A stretch of DNA of 64,000 bases from Rhineura floridana. Lineage: Eukaryota; Chordata; Lepidosauria; Squamata; Rhineuridae. The notes beneath the pieces are model-generated. The model searched no databases and was not told the DNA's origin. It worked only from the letters and a program-made list of their open reading frames with translations. Each line of letters opens with the position of its first letter. Position 1 is the stretch's first letter. Position numbers and translations under genes: made by a program. Below, piece by piece: positions 1-9,989 of this stretch. Location of the stretch: NCBI RefSeq assembly GCF_030035675.1, contig NC_084491.1, forward strand, positions 28,685,801-28,749,800, read 5' to 3'.

Positions 1-250
1 AAAGCACTAAAAGCACTTTAAAAAATAATAGAAACAGACTTTAAAATATATTAAAACAAAAGATCTTTAAAAACATTTTTTAAAAAGCTTTCAAGACATC
101 TTTAAAAAAGGTTAAAAACATATTGTTTTTTAAAAAAAAGCAATTCCAACACAGATGCAGACTGGCATAAGGTCTCAACTTAAAAGGCTTGTTGAAAGAA
201 GAAGGTCGAAATAATAGCTAATAAAACTAACAAACAATAGCTAACAAAGT
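1..250 (-). repeat. L2-type LINE 3' end, cut by window edge
   Basis: A/T-rich tract of repeated TTTAAAA-type blocks. Read on the minus strand it resembles the 3' untranslated part of the L2 copy at 28130-28405 (runs like TTTAAAGATGTTTT, then TTTTAATATATTTTAA). It is probably an L2 3' UTR whose terminus lies left of the window. Assigned by similarity of composition and order to the other copy in this window, without an alignment. Confidence 0.5.
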
Positions 251-511
251 TTGGAACCCTGCTGAGAGGGAAAGAGCTGGAGGGGGGCAATCTTGTGTGA
301 GAAAGCCATGGATGGGAAAACTGCTAGGCACCTCCATCTTGCTGTTCAAAGGCGCTCCCTCCCAAATCGGCCACTAGCTTAGATAGATTTAAAAGGGAAT
401 TAGATACATTCATGGAGGTGGAGAAGTGCATCAGTGGCTACTAGTCAGGATGGCTTTACGCAACCTGCAGGTTCAGAAGAATACTAGTAATGGCAAGGAG
501 GAACTGAAGCA

Positions 512-735
512 CAGAGCCAGCTCAAGATATTTTGCCGCCTGAGGCAGAACACCAAATGGTGCCCCCTGACACACCAAACTCAAGGTGCATAACACTCAAG
601 ACCAAAAGTTAATGCTTGAGGCTGAAAATCCTACAAGCATCTCTCCTATTCCAGAGCAGTAAAAAATACCATCATAATAAATAACTTTCATGACACCCAA
701 AATCAGCTGCCTGAGGTGGCTGCCTCACTCTAAAG
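512..735. mobile_element. hAT-like non-autonomous element inside CR1
   Basis: Starts CAGAGCCAGCTCAAGATATT and contains TGCCGCCTGAGGCAGA; the far end has the partly inverted CTGCCTGAGGTGGCTGCCTC. A related piece lies at 2688-2760. It separates two collinear parts of a CR1 3' end, so it is an insertion. Family assignment rests on terminal resemblance only. Confidence 0.5.
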
Positions 736-826
736 GATGGTAGAGAGGGGGCTATTATCTTCTGATGCTGTTTGTGGGCTTCCAAGTGGTGTCTGGTTGG
801 CTACTGTGGGAAACAGGATCGTGGAC

Positions 827-1003
827 AAGGGCTGTGTGCACATCATAACTTTAAATCACATGATTTCTGCCAAAGAATCCTGGGAACTGTAGTTTGCTAA
901 GGGTGCTGGGAACTGGAGCTCTGTGAAGAGTAAACTACAGTTCCCAGGATCCTTTGGTAGAAGCCATGTGCTTTAAATGTATGGTGTGTGTGCACTGTTT
1001 AGA
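827..1003. mobile_element. Palindromic MITE, family P
   Basis: Inverted-repeat element. The left arm has AAAGAATCCTGGGAACTGTAG and the right arm its complement CTACAGTTCCCAGGATCCTTT; the ends are TGTGCACAT and GTGTGTGCAC. Other copies lie at 8487-8745, 13325-13572, 14672-14742, 18331-18523 and 21774-22052. No coding capacity. Confidence 0.65.
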
Positions 1004-1012
1004 TTAAGGATA

Positions 1013-1132
1013 GGCCACCTGGTGCCCAACAGATGCTCTGGACTCTAGCTCCCATCAGCCAATATGGTCAATAGTCAGGGATGATGAGAGTTGGAATCCA
1101 GCAGGTCTGGAGGGCATTGAGTTGCCTACCCC
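1013..1132. mobile_element. hAT-type MITE, family Q
   Basis: Palindromic element of about 120 bp with arms GGCCACCTGGTGCCCAACAG and GGTCTGGAGGGCATTGAGTT and a TGCCTACCCCTG end. Family Q is the commonest small element of the window. Confidence 0.55.
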
Positions 1133-1191
1133 TGGACTAGATGGACCATTAGTCTGATCCTGCAGCCGCAGGGCTCTTCATATATTCTTAT

Positions 1192-1960
1192 TCTTAGACT
1201 TGTACACCATATACTCTAAGGATAAGCAGTATGTGTTCTTTGACTATATGCGGCTTCAGCTGGCTCACCCATCTAGATGAAGCTTGCTTGACTGCTCCCC
1301 TGTGCTATGGCTGTGTGCATCAAGCGCCCCTTCAGTCTTCTGTTTCATCAGGAGATGGCATAGGCCCTGTTAAGAAGAAATAGAAGGCAACATCTCCCTC
1401 TAGTAATTCTTTTTCTTCTTTTCCAGAACAAGCGCAAAGCACAACGAGGAGGATTGCACTGTGCAGGGATTCTGATTATTAAACTCTGCTTAATACTGCA
1501 GCTCTGATACTGTGCTCCTATGAAAATATCTGTATTGGCTCGAGGAGGGCTCTTTCTATCAGACATTCAGCTTGCCAGTTTTTCTGCAGAATTTTGTTAC
1601 CTTCAGCATACTACAACAGAGGAGTTGTGATGAGGACAGTAGTGTGTGACAGAAGAGTAAAAACAGTTGCTTCTCCCTACAGCCATTTGGCACCACAGAC
1701 CCATTGGTGGAAGTGGAATTAAAATGAAAGTTCCACACAGTACTTCAGTATAGCACTATATTACCCATTAATGCCCTTCTCTGTGGCCAATATAATTCTT
1801 GTATGTGCTCACAATTAAGTCCCATTCAGCAAAGGTCCTTTCTAATGTTGATTTTAAAAATCCTGTTTGCAGATCCTGCCTGTTTTATTGCTTCCTGGTG
1901 ATTGTGGCTGGGGGATTAGTGATAACTATCCCCTTGATATGAATAACCTCTTTTAATTGA
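1192..1960. other. Unassigned intergenic DNA
   Basis: No gene, RNA gene or recognised repeat was found here. The open frames are short and have no recognisable composition. Confidence 0.5.
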
Positions 1961-1963
1961 TCC

Positions 1964-2055
1964 AGGCTGCAATCAGATACACTTAATTGGGAGTAAGTCC
2001 CATTGGACCCAATTGAGGTTACTTCTGAGTAGACATGTATTGGATTGCAGCCCCA
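1964..2055. repeat. Short inverted-repeat element (GGCTGCAATC ends)
   Basis: Starts CAGGCTGCAATCAGATACAC and ends with the inverse GTATTGGATTGCAGCC. The middle has GGGAGTAAGTCCCATTG and TTACTTCTGAGTAGACATG. Related degenerate copies are at 18110-18215, 34800-34920, 37195-37310 and 61550-61640. Probably a very short DNA element. Confidence 0.55.
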
Positions 2056-2557
2056 GTGTCAGTTTCTGTTCGCACAAGAAGGGGAGGAGGAGAGTCTTTA
2101 ACTACTGGTTTCCTTGAATCATTTTTGTAATTTAAATATTATAGCCAAATAGTGCTATGTCACTATTATAAATGGGGAAAAAGAGAAAATAATTACCCCC
2201 CCCCCGCTTTTTGCCAGAATACAAATGTCACTAGTAAGTTCTAAAATATATTATGAAGAAAGATCGGGTGCTAGATGCTGTTTCTTTGTCAGCAGATAAC
2301 TATTTTGGCTCAAAAATGGACAGAATGGAAAATTTTCCATCAATAGGCCTTAACACAAATGATACTGAAGCACTTTTTTTTTGCATTTTCCCCAACCATA
2401 ATTCAAATGTAAAACTACATTTGGCTAGAAAATACATTTCATTTTAAAATTTCTTGATTTGGATCTGACAAAAATGGTGGAAAACTTTATGGACATTGCA
2501 TAAGGTGTGTATGTGCTTCACATGAAGGCCTGACTTTGGGTTCCTCTGCTTTAGAAG

Positions 2558-2670
2558 CAGAGCTTGGAAAAGTTACTTTTTTGAACTACAACTCCCATCA
2601 GCCCCAGCCAGCATGGCCACTGGATTGGGCTGATGGGAGTTGTAGTTCAAAATAACTTTTCCAAGCTCTG
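2558..2670. mobile_element. hAT MITE, family T (CAGAGCTTGGAAAAG ends)
   Basis: Near-perfect palindrome from CAGAGCTTGGAAAAGTTACT to its inverse at CCAAGCTCTG. It is flanked by 8-bp direct repeats TTTAGAAG / TTTAGATG (7 of 8), as expected for hAT transposition. A second copy is at 35858-35973 and a half copy at about 42985-43033. Confidence 0.8.
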
Positions 2671-2919
2671 TTTAGATGTTATGTCAGTACTAGCCCAAGA
2701 CATCTTGCTGCCTGAAGCAGAGCCCAAGTGGTGCCTTTCTCTCCTGATGGGCCAACACTTATGTTTTTAAAAGTCTTAGTGCATCATTCAGATACCAATT
2801 CCTGCCTTCATCTCTCCCACCCTCATGGTGCTAAGTGAATCAGGTAGCTTCCCTTGCTTAAGCAGGGCCTTCTCTGAGTTAGGCAAGAGGAATCTGGAGA
2901 TTACAGCCTTTCCTGTGGG

Positions 2920-3100
2920 AAGGGCCATGTGGCTCAGTTCTAGAGCACATGCTTTCCATGTGAAAAGTCCCAGGATCAGTCTCTGGCATCTCCTGAAAGG
3001 GCTTGGAAATACTCCTGTCTGAAGCCCTGGAGAGGTGCTACTAATCAGAGAAGACAATACTGAGCTATATTTGACACAGTATAAGGTAGCTTTCTGTGAT
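2920..3100 (+). repeat. tRNA-derived SINE, type A
   Basis: Has an A-box-like GTGGCTCAGTTCTAGAGCA, a degenerate B box, then the body CTGAAGCCCTGGAGAGGTGC and the tail GACAATACTGAGCTA...CAGTATAAGGTAGC. The same layout recurs at least nine times in the window. It is a SINE head, not a tRNA gene. Confidence 0.75.
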
Positions 3101-3542
3101 GGTGCTACACCTCCGGAACACCCAACCCAGAGAGGGCCACTTGGTGCCTACATTGTTATCCAGATTGTTCACTGACATCTATTTTATTCTACCAGGCTTT
3201 GGTTTAAATTGTACATAGTTTCACTGGTAACTAAAGTGGGATATAACAATGTTAATCAATCAGTCAATGGTTCTCTGGATCTTGGAGAAGACATTTCTGT
3301 CTATGCTGCCTTCCTAGGTAGAAAATGCCTTCTTTTGATGGTGTACTGCAGCGTGATGCCTTTATTGCACCACAAGGAGCTGCTGTAGTACAGTAAGTCA
3401 TGACAGAACAGAATACAAGTACTAGTCTTCACAGAACAAAGCGATGTCCATTTAGCTTTCAAAGGACAAAACTACACCAATTCCTGGTTTCTGTCTGAAT
3501 AGGAAGTCACCATGCATGTGGAGCAAGTGCATATTTCTACAT

Positions 3543-3848
3543 TAAGGTAAAGGTGTCCCTGCACTTGTAGTGCGAGTCATTTCCGACTCTTAGGGTGCCG
3601 TCTTGCGACGTTTACTAGGCAGACCGTATATATGGGGTGGGATTGCCAGTTCCTTCCCCGGCCTTTCTTTACCCCCCAGCATATGCCGGGTACTCATTTT
3701 ACCGACCACGGATGGATGGAAGGCTGAGTGGACCTCGACCCCTTTTACCGGAGATTCGACTTCCTCCTTCCATTGGAATCGAACTCCGGCCGGGAGCAGA
3801 GCTTCGGCTGTGTTACCGCCGCTTACCACTCTGCGCCATGGAGGGCCA
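3543..3848 (-). repeat. tRNA-derived SINE with Sauria-SINE-like body and tail
   Basis: On the minus strand: tRNA-like head CCATGGCGCAGAGTGGTAAG, B box GGAGTTCGATTCC, body CCTTCCATCCATCCGTGGTC, and the end AGTCGGAAATGACTCGCAC followed by ACACCTTTACCTT. This matches my memory of the squamate Sauria SINE, whose 3' end is borrowed from BovB LINEs. Essentially full length, about 305 bp. Confidence 0.75.
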
Positions 3849-3964
3849 TTATTTCTACATTAAAATAACCTCTTACCTAGACAGAAGGGAATTTGGCACC
3901 TTTTCACTATACAGTTTTCAGAGAATGATAAAGACACCTTTTTACCCTGGCCTTTGACACCTGA

Positions 3965-4055
3965 GATACATTGTTGTGAGTACGGGGGTTGGAATGGATG
4001 ATTCCTGTGGGTCCCCTTCCAGCCTCTGATTTGGAATCCTATGCCTTGGGATGAG
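3965..4055 (+). repeat. CR1-like LINE 3' fragment
   Basis: GGGTTGGAATGGATGATTCC followed by GGGTCCCCTTCCAGCCTCTG resembles the terminal part of CR1 elements, as at 4725-4798. Degenerate. Confidence 0.45.
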
Positions 4056-4724
4056 GGGCTGGCTGTGCTGGAGTTTCTTTTGTTAAGCTAATAGCGTGGC
4101 CAGGTAGTTAATGGGCCTATTAGGTGCCCAGCAACTGGTGAATGAGCCAGGAAGATCCTTTTGTCATTGAAACTCTTCAGGAGAGCATTCCCTCCCACCT
4201 TCCTGGCGGCTAGCAGAAGTTTGTGCTTTGAGAGTTTTGAGAATTGTCTAGAGAATGGCTGGGGCTGGAGGCAGACAGAGAGGCTACCCCTCTGCCCCAA
4301 GGCTTTAGGATGCCTCCTGCAACCCAGATGGAAAAGCTGGATATTGGCCTGCTGATGCCTTGAATCCCTCCATCCTAAGCTCAGGTTGGAATGTGTGTAA
4401 ATAAACCATATTTCATAAAGACACCTCAGTCTCCACTGACCTTCTTCCCAAAGGAAACCAAACCCTGGAGGAGCACAGGGACCCCCTGAAATCTAACCCC
4501 TCAGACATTGGGGAGGCGCACAACAATAAGTTATTAGGACCCACTTTTTGAACTGCAATTTATTTTAAAAATTTTAATGTTGCATTTTAAATTGTTTCAA
4601 CCTGCCCTGGCACTTTAGGGCAGACAATAAATTAGTAATAGAGCCTGCATTTCTTCTTTCTGCAATTCTATACACTAATAAGTGCAACATCCCTCAAGTG
4701 TGGGTACTTATGCAGATAGATCTG

Positions 4725-4798
4725 CATTGCACAGGTGGTTGGACTTGATGGCCTTGTGGGCCCCTTCCAACTCTACTATTCTATGATTCTATGACTTG
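4725..4798 (+). repeat. CR1 LINE 3' terminus
   Basis: GGACTTGATGGCCTTGTGGG, CCCCTTCCAACTCTACTATT and the terminal repeat ATTCTATGATTCTATGA are the classical CR1 3' end. Confidence 0.85.
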
Positions 4799-5170
4799 AC
4801 AAACAGTGAAGAGAATTGTCATTTCTTACAACTGCATAGCAACTGAGAATTCCTACTCCCCCAGAAACCACCGTGTACTGACTGACCTGTGGAGCCATTA
4901 ATTTCTTAACTCTGCCAAATTCCAAAGCAGAGGAAAAAAAGGCCTGTAAACAATATTTGACCAAAGCACCATACAACACTTCTGAGAGCATGATACTCTC
5001 CTTCAGACTACAAGACCCGAACTACTTGATATTTATCCAGAGTGTTTTAAAGCCACACAGCACAGCTGGGTGACTAATCCCCATGCAGGGGCAAGTGCTC
5101 CTGCTGCAGCTTACAACAAATTACTTACATTGTACAGTTACTACTAATGGTAATGCTGTATTCATCCTAT

Positions 5171-5546
5171 CAGGGCCGGCCCCAGGCATGCCGGGGCCCT
5201 TGGGTACCAGCCTGCCCTGGGCCCCTCTCCTCTCCACCTCCACGATCCACAGAACTTAAGCATCCGCAGACCGCAAGACAGGAGCTTCCACGCCACCCGC
5301 CATCCCCCCGCTATCCCCACGCTTCACCTACGTTTCCATTGTTTTTTGTGGCGCGCGCAGATTTGCCATCAATCAAGATGGCAGCCGAGGTTTCCCTAAG
5401 GGGCTGAAGCCTCTGCCGCCATCTTTGTTGATGGCAGCAATGCATGCGTGTAGCTGATCGTGGAAGGAGAGCAGAAGAGGGTCCCCTGTAGCTCCAGGGG
5501 CCCTCGGGCCAGTGCCCCTCCTGGCCACCCCTTAGAACCAGCCCTG
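5171..5546. mobile_element. GC-rich hAT-type element with 8-bp target duplication
   Basis: Begins CAGGGCCGGCCCCAGGC and ends GAACCAGCCCTG (imperfect terminal inverted repeats). It is flanked by CATCCTAT / CATCTTAT, an 8-bp direct repeat with 7 matches. The interior is far richer in GC and CpG than its surroundings and contains AAGATGGCAGC and CCGCCATCTTTG facing each other. No transposase is visible. Confidence 0.75.
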
Positions 5547-5859
5547 CATCTTATTATATTATTTGATAAGAATTTGTTCATCCACATATTTTTATGTATA
5601 GCTGTCCTCATGTTTTCTTATTGCATTTGTTTATACCTGGAAAAATCCAAATCTTCACAACCCTAAAGGCCCCAGCATTTTCAAATTAGAGACAGCAATG
5701 TATCAGGGGCAGGTATTAGGGGGGGAAAGCAGATGAGGTGTGGGGGCTTGCACAGAGAAAAGGACAGAGTACATAGATGTTAAAAAGTACTGGACTCAAA
5801 ATATAAAACTCATTGTATGTACTTAGGAATCTACACCATAACCTTCGGTACCGGGATAG

Positions 5860-5925
5860 GGCGCCTGTAGCCCTTCAGATGTTGTTGGACTACAAATCCC
5901 ATCATCGCTTGTCCACTGGCCATGT
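5860..5925. mobile_element. hAT-type MITE family Q, left-arm fragment
   Basis: CTGTAGCCCTTCAGATGTTG followed by TTGGACTACAAATCCCATCA is one arm of family Q; the other arm is absent. Confidence 0.55.
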
Positions 5926-6424
5926 TCCCTTTCTCTGTTTCAGTGCAACTATCAGGACCACTAAAGCCAACTCCATGTTTGAAGGGACCCTGGGCAAAGT
6001 GTTTTCTGGAGTCCCCTGCCATCCTTTATCTGGGTGTAGTGCTACAAATAGCACTGGACAACTGGGTCATTTAATTTCCTACAAAGACAAGCTGAGAGCT
6101 GAAGTTTTATAACTATTGTGTTTTGCTGTTTGCTTTTTTGTTTTTGTTTGGGTTTAATGACGTGTTGTTTTATTTAAATTTATAAATTGCTGCAATACGT
6201 TTTTATGCAATAACAGTATATGAATACTTTGGAATGCATGAATGAAATTTGTTTTCATGCAGCTGTTCCATGCTTTCCTCCCTTTTGTGGTGTAATATGG
6301 AGACCCCAAACCAAACAGGGTAAAAATGATGATCAACATCCACCTTTCCTCCTCCTACCCCATCATCCCTGTCCTTGCTTGGTTTACCATCTGATTAAGA
6401 ATTCTGGAGAACTCCAAAGGTTGT
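5926..6424. other. Unassigned intergenic DNA
   Basis: No gene or recognised repeat. It includes an A/T-rich stretch around 6110-6200. Confidence 0.45.
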
Positions 6425-6860
6425 TAGGGATGGAAAAATCTGTCAATTTCACATTCTTTCCAATCTTTAATCCCGTTCTCCATGTTCCTGCAGCAATTTG
6501 CAATTTTTTATTTTTTTTAAAAAATCCTCATAAAAATTCTCCAGTATTTTAGTGTGATTTTCTCCTAATAAACACATTTGTGTAGGCAGTTTTGACTAAT
6601 GAACACAATGTTGCAAACAATTTCTTGTCATAATGTATTTTTGCATGGAAGTTCCACTCATATTCTTTTTAATGCACACTTTCCCCTAATATATGGATTT
6701 TTGTAAACATTGGTTGGCAAACTGCATCACAGAATTGGAGTACCAGCGAATTTCGAAGGATTGCTGTGTTTTAGTTCTCGTGTTGTTTTGGAAAGCGCAG
6801 ATGAGATTTGATAGATTCGGCTTCAAATGCAAACTGAATCGAGATTCTCGCCCATCCCTA
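6425..6860. mobile_element. Putative DNA element with TAGGGATGG inverted ends
   Basis: The left end TAGGGATGGAAAAATCTG is mirrored by GAGATTCTCGCCCATCCCTA at the right end. The A/T-rich interior has no frame. Similar sequence with a TAGGGAT start is seen near 12291 and 38965. Family unknown; no target duplication identified. Confidence 0.5.
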
Positions 6861-7021
6861 ACTTAGCTTGCATACTAGTTTTTAACATTTTGGATGACCT
6901 AATAAAGGCATTGCCCTAATATTGATTTTTGGTTTCTTGTTCAATCTTATTGGCCAACACTCCTACTTTTGCTTTTTTTGGGGGGGGGGGGACACTGTGA
7001 TGACTACTGTATAGTCTATCT

Positions 7022-7216
7022 AGCCATAGAGATATAGATGTACTGCCCTCAAGTCGATTCCGACTTATGGCGACCCTATGAAGAGGGTTTTCATGAGGCC
7101 AAGAGACAGTGACTGGCCCAAGGTCACCCAGTGACCTTCACGGCTACGTGGGGAATTCGAACCCTCGTCTCCCAGGTCGTAGTCCAACACCTAACCACTA
7201 CACCACACTGGCTCTA
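7022..7216 (-). repeat. tRNA-derived SINE with BovB-like tail, type C
   Basis: On the minus strand: tRNA-like head AGCCAGTGTGGTGTAGTGG, B box GGTTCGAATTCC, then CACTGGGTGACCTTGGGCCA, and the end CCATAAGTCGGAATCGACTTG. The end matches the 3' terminus of the BovB copies at 9673 and 48222, so this SINE probably uses BovB machinery. Nearly full length. Confidence 0.8.
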
Positions 7217-7414
7217 GACATAGCTATTTTAAACCATCCTCACACACAATGTTCAGATTCCGGGTTCAATTTGAACATCAATTTTTAGCCGCCCATATTT
7301 CTCACTTCCTCTCTGGAGAAGGAAAAAAAAGTATATTTAAAAAGAGGAATCAGGATATTTCGTCTTCACACAATTGGATTGTCACTCTTCACTTTTCCTA
7401 TGTCTATGTTTCTT

Positions 7415-7614
7415 CACACCAAACAGCCTGAATTGCTGCTTCCGATCAACGAAAAGAAAGAAAGGAAGTACAGAAGATAAAGGCCGGCAGAAGGGAAAGG
7501 ACGCTCTAGCCCCATTTCTTTTGTGCTTAGGGGGAGAACAAGAGAGAGGCAGAGAGATGCTGTTGCTTCCTGCCTGTTGTTTTGCTGCTCTTGCCGATTA
7601 CATCGTCTTGGAAG
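7415..7614 (+). promoter_or_regulatory. FAM118B: Candidate promoter and non-coding first exon of FAM118B
   Basis: The block 7430-7870 has about a dozen CpGs, clearly more than its surroundings, and includes an ETS-like AAAGGAAGTACAG. A strong consensus splice donor, GGAAG|GTAAGT, ends the putative exon at 7614. It lies upstream of the start-codon exon on the same strand, and FAM118 genes are known to have non-coding first exons. Against this, the next exon is 17 kb away, and in mammals the promoter is shared head-to-head with RPUSD4, of which there is no trace here. The true first exon could therefore lie outside the window. Confidence 0.33.
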
Positions 7615-7869
7615 GTAAGTCTTTTTGCCTTTCGATCTAAAGTCTTGAAGGGGAGGGGGCAGGAAACCGACGTGCTCACTGAGGTAGCCCACGAGGGGTT
7701 TGGTCAGTTTCAGCGGGTAAAGGAGGAAACGCTGTTGCTAGGTCGGCTGCTAACAATAGTTTCTTCCAGAATCCTAACAGAGGCTGGCAGGGACGCTTTA
7801 CAAAGGTTTCTGTTGTATGGATTGTGTTCGCCCGCTTGGCTTCTTCCTGAAGCTGAAATGCAGTAGCCT

Positions 7870-8486
7870 GATCTCTTAAAATCCAATTAATATTTGATCT
7901 TTTTTGCTGATCCCCTATAATCTGATATTGGTGTGCTTAGCTCCATTCGCCTTCAGGCTGATCCTAACATCTCCATCCTAAATGTACTTACTCCGAAGGT
8001 AGCTTAATTCTTTAATTCCCCCCCGAGCTTTACTTCCACTTAAGTGCGTTTGGGGCGTTTGGGGCTGTATCCTAAACTAGTTTCAGTCTGAATACTGGCA
8101 CCTTAACTGGTTTGTAGGATATTTCTGTTTTCTTTTGCATTTAATTGATACTTAATATAAAATAGCATTGTGTTACATTATAGTGCAGCATTTTCCTATA
8201 ACTGTATTTTCCAAGCATAGGTCTGTCGAGTCTCTCTGGATAAATACACACAATTTATTTTGGAATTTATGCAATAGATTGCGATCAACCCATGATTTAA
8301 GCCGCAATCTTTTTCTATATATTTCAAAGCTTATACATCCAATCCTTAATTGTTGTAGTGTTCACATCCTTCCATATTTTATTATAATAATAACAATAAA
8401 GTGCAGGGAGACAGACTGGTAAACCATCAAGTTGTGTCCTTTGTGGTTTGTCATTGCAAGCTTTCCGTGTGTGCTCAGGGACCCAT
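7870..8486. other. Unassigned DNA
   Basis: No coding signal. Only a vague resemblance to the GGCTGCAATC short element at about 7935-8090. Confidence 0.4.
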
Positions 8487-9299
8487 TTAGCATCACATTC
8501 ATGGCTTAAATGAAGCCTTTGAGGATCCTAGCCTGTTTTCCAATTTGAACAGACATGGCTTCCTCTAACGAATCCTGGGGACTGTAGTTTATTAAGGGTG
8601 CAGAGAGGTGTTCGGAGATCTCTATACTCACAGAGGCACAATTTTCAGAGTTGTTTTACAAACTACAGTATAGTTCCCAGGATTGTTTGGGGGAAGCCAT
8701 GACTGTTTAAAGTGTAATAAATGTCTGGTGTGGATGTGGCCAGGAACAGCTTTGGTTTAAATTTGGGTGGGAGACTACACCTGTCAGCTGTAGAATAAAA
8801 AGGTAGGGAAACCCCCTAAAATAATGATATTGTGAACAATGTTTTCCTTTTGGAAGGGAAAGGGGCTTTCCCTCTGCCCAGTGCCCAGCCAGCTCCCCCT
8901 CTTCCTCCTTCTCCTCCTCCTTGACTCTCTGTCCCCCCATGGTCAGTTTCACCTATCCTAAGCATGATTGCAGGGGAGTAAATCCCATTTAACTCAATTA
9001 GCATGCAAATGATCAATCCATTCTTTGCAAACTTGCATAGGATCCCATTTCTTACCTCCCAGATTAAAAAGCAGAGAAAATCACTAATAGGCAAAAACCC
9101 CTTGTGGTGTAAGAACGTACCTGTAGCCCACAAATATTTCTATCAAACTTTAAAAAGCAGGAAAATTGGGCAGTTATAGACAATGTACCAGGGAAGCAGG
9201 AGATCTGACCGCCTCTCTGATATTGTACTGCCCTACAAATTTGTCAAAATGCAAACATAATTTGGGTTGGTCTTTCAGAGGCCAATCCATTTCCTGTGT
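8487..9299. repeat. Unclassified mosaic repeat, copy 1 (palindrome, V and R segments)
   Basis: Begins with a family P palindrome (8487-8745), followed by a segment ending in CT-rich DNA. Then comes one copy of the octamer unit (CCTAAGCATGATTGCAGGGG ... AGCATGCAAATGATC, 8958-9013), then segment R (GGATCCCATTTCTTACCTCC ... ATTTGGGTTGGTC). The same order appears in expanded form at 21774-24350. The R segment recurs at 12984-13318. No protein is encoded; I could not place it in a known family. Confidence 0.6.
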
Positions 9300-9546
9300 A
9301 GCTTAGGAACATAGAAAGATGACATATGCCAATTCAGATCAACAGTTCATCTAGCTCAGTATTATCTGTTCTGACTGGCAGCAGCTCTCTAGGGTTTCAG
9401 GCGGGGGTCTCTCCCAGCCATACTTCAAGTACGCCAAGGTACCTGCTGGTGAAGGGTGGGTAATTAATTTAATAATAATGCTGGAGATTGAATCTGGGAC
9501 CTTCTGCAAGGAAGGCAGATGCTCTACCACTGATCTGTCCTCACAG
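9300..9546 (-). repeat. tRNA-derived SINE, type A
   Basis: Reverse-oriented copy: GATTGAATCTGGGACCTTCT (B box complement), GCAGATGCTCTACCACTGAT (A box complement) and CAGTTCATCTAGCTCAGTAT in the tail part. It abuts the mosaic repeat directly. Confidence 0.7.
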
Positions 9547-9672
9547 GTCGATCCAAAACTTTAGGCTTCCTTCTCTCCCCTAGTCTTGCCCCACATTTGC
9601 TCTCTGTAAGAAACCACAAATACGCAGATAAATGTGGATAAGCATGTCCATCTGAGTCCTGCTCAGATGGCC

Positions 9673-9985
9673 ATGTTGGTATTGTTGTTATGTGCCTTCA
9701 AGTCGATTAAGACTTATGGCGACCCTATGAATCAGTGACCTTCAAGAGCATCTGTCATGAACCACCCTGTTCAGATCTTGTAAGTTCAGGTCTGTGGCTT
9801 CCTTTATGGATTCAATCCATCTCTTGTTTGGCCTTCCTCTTCTTCCACTCCCTTCTGTTTTTCTCAGCATTATTGTCTTTTCTAGTGAATCATGTCTTCT
9901 CATTATGTTTTCAAAGTATGATAACCTCAGTTTGGCCATAGTTCTTTCTAAAGAACGCTGGTGGAGATGTGATAGATGTAGGCTT
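9673..9985 (-). repeat. BovB (RTE) LINE 3' end
   Basis: On the minus strand it encodes a degraded C terminus of the BovB polymerase protein: [52 protein letters not shown]. It ends GCGACCCTATGAAT/CTTGAAGGCACATAACAACA when read 5' to 3' through its tail. A second, better kept copy is at 47700-48228. Strongly 5' truncated. Confidence 0.88.
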
Positions 9986-9989
9986 GTAA

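Larger units (their letters stand above)
352..1190 (+). repeat. CR1/L3-like LINE 3' end, split by three DNA-element insertions
   Basis: Three collinear pieces of a CR1-type 3' end: 352-500 (ATTCATGGAGGT...GGCTACTAGTCAGGATGG), about 752-826 (TCTGGTTGGCTACTGTGGGAA) and 1133-1190 (GACTAGATGGACCATT...GGGCTCTTCATAT). The same order without interruption occurs at 19500-19705 and 27840-28005. The gaps are filled by a hAT-like fragment (512-735) and two palindromic elements (827-1003 and 1013-1132). Confidence 0.7.

Noticed and set aside
3590-3957. Several overlapping frames of 80-106 codons
   Set aside because: All are translations of the Sauria-like SINE at 3543-3848.
1-7400. RPUSD4 exons on the minus strand, expected next to FAM118B
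   Set aside because: No frame with pseudouridine synthase motifs was found on either strand.
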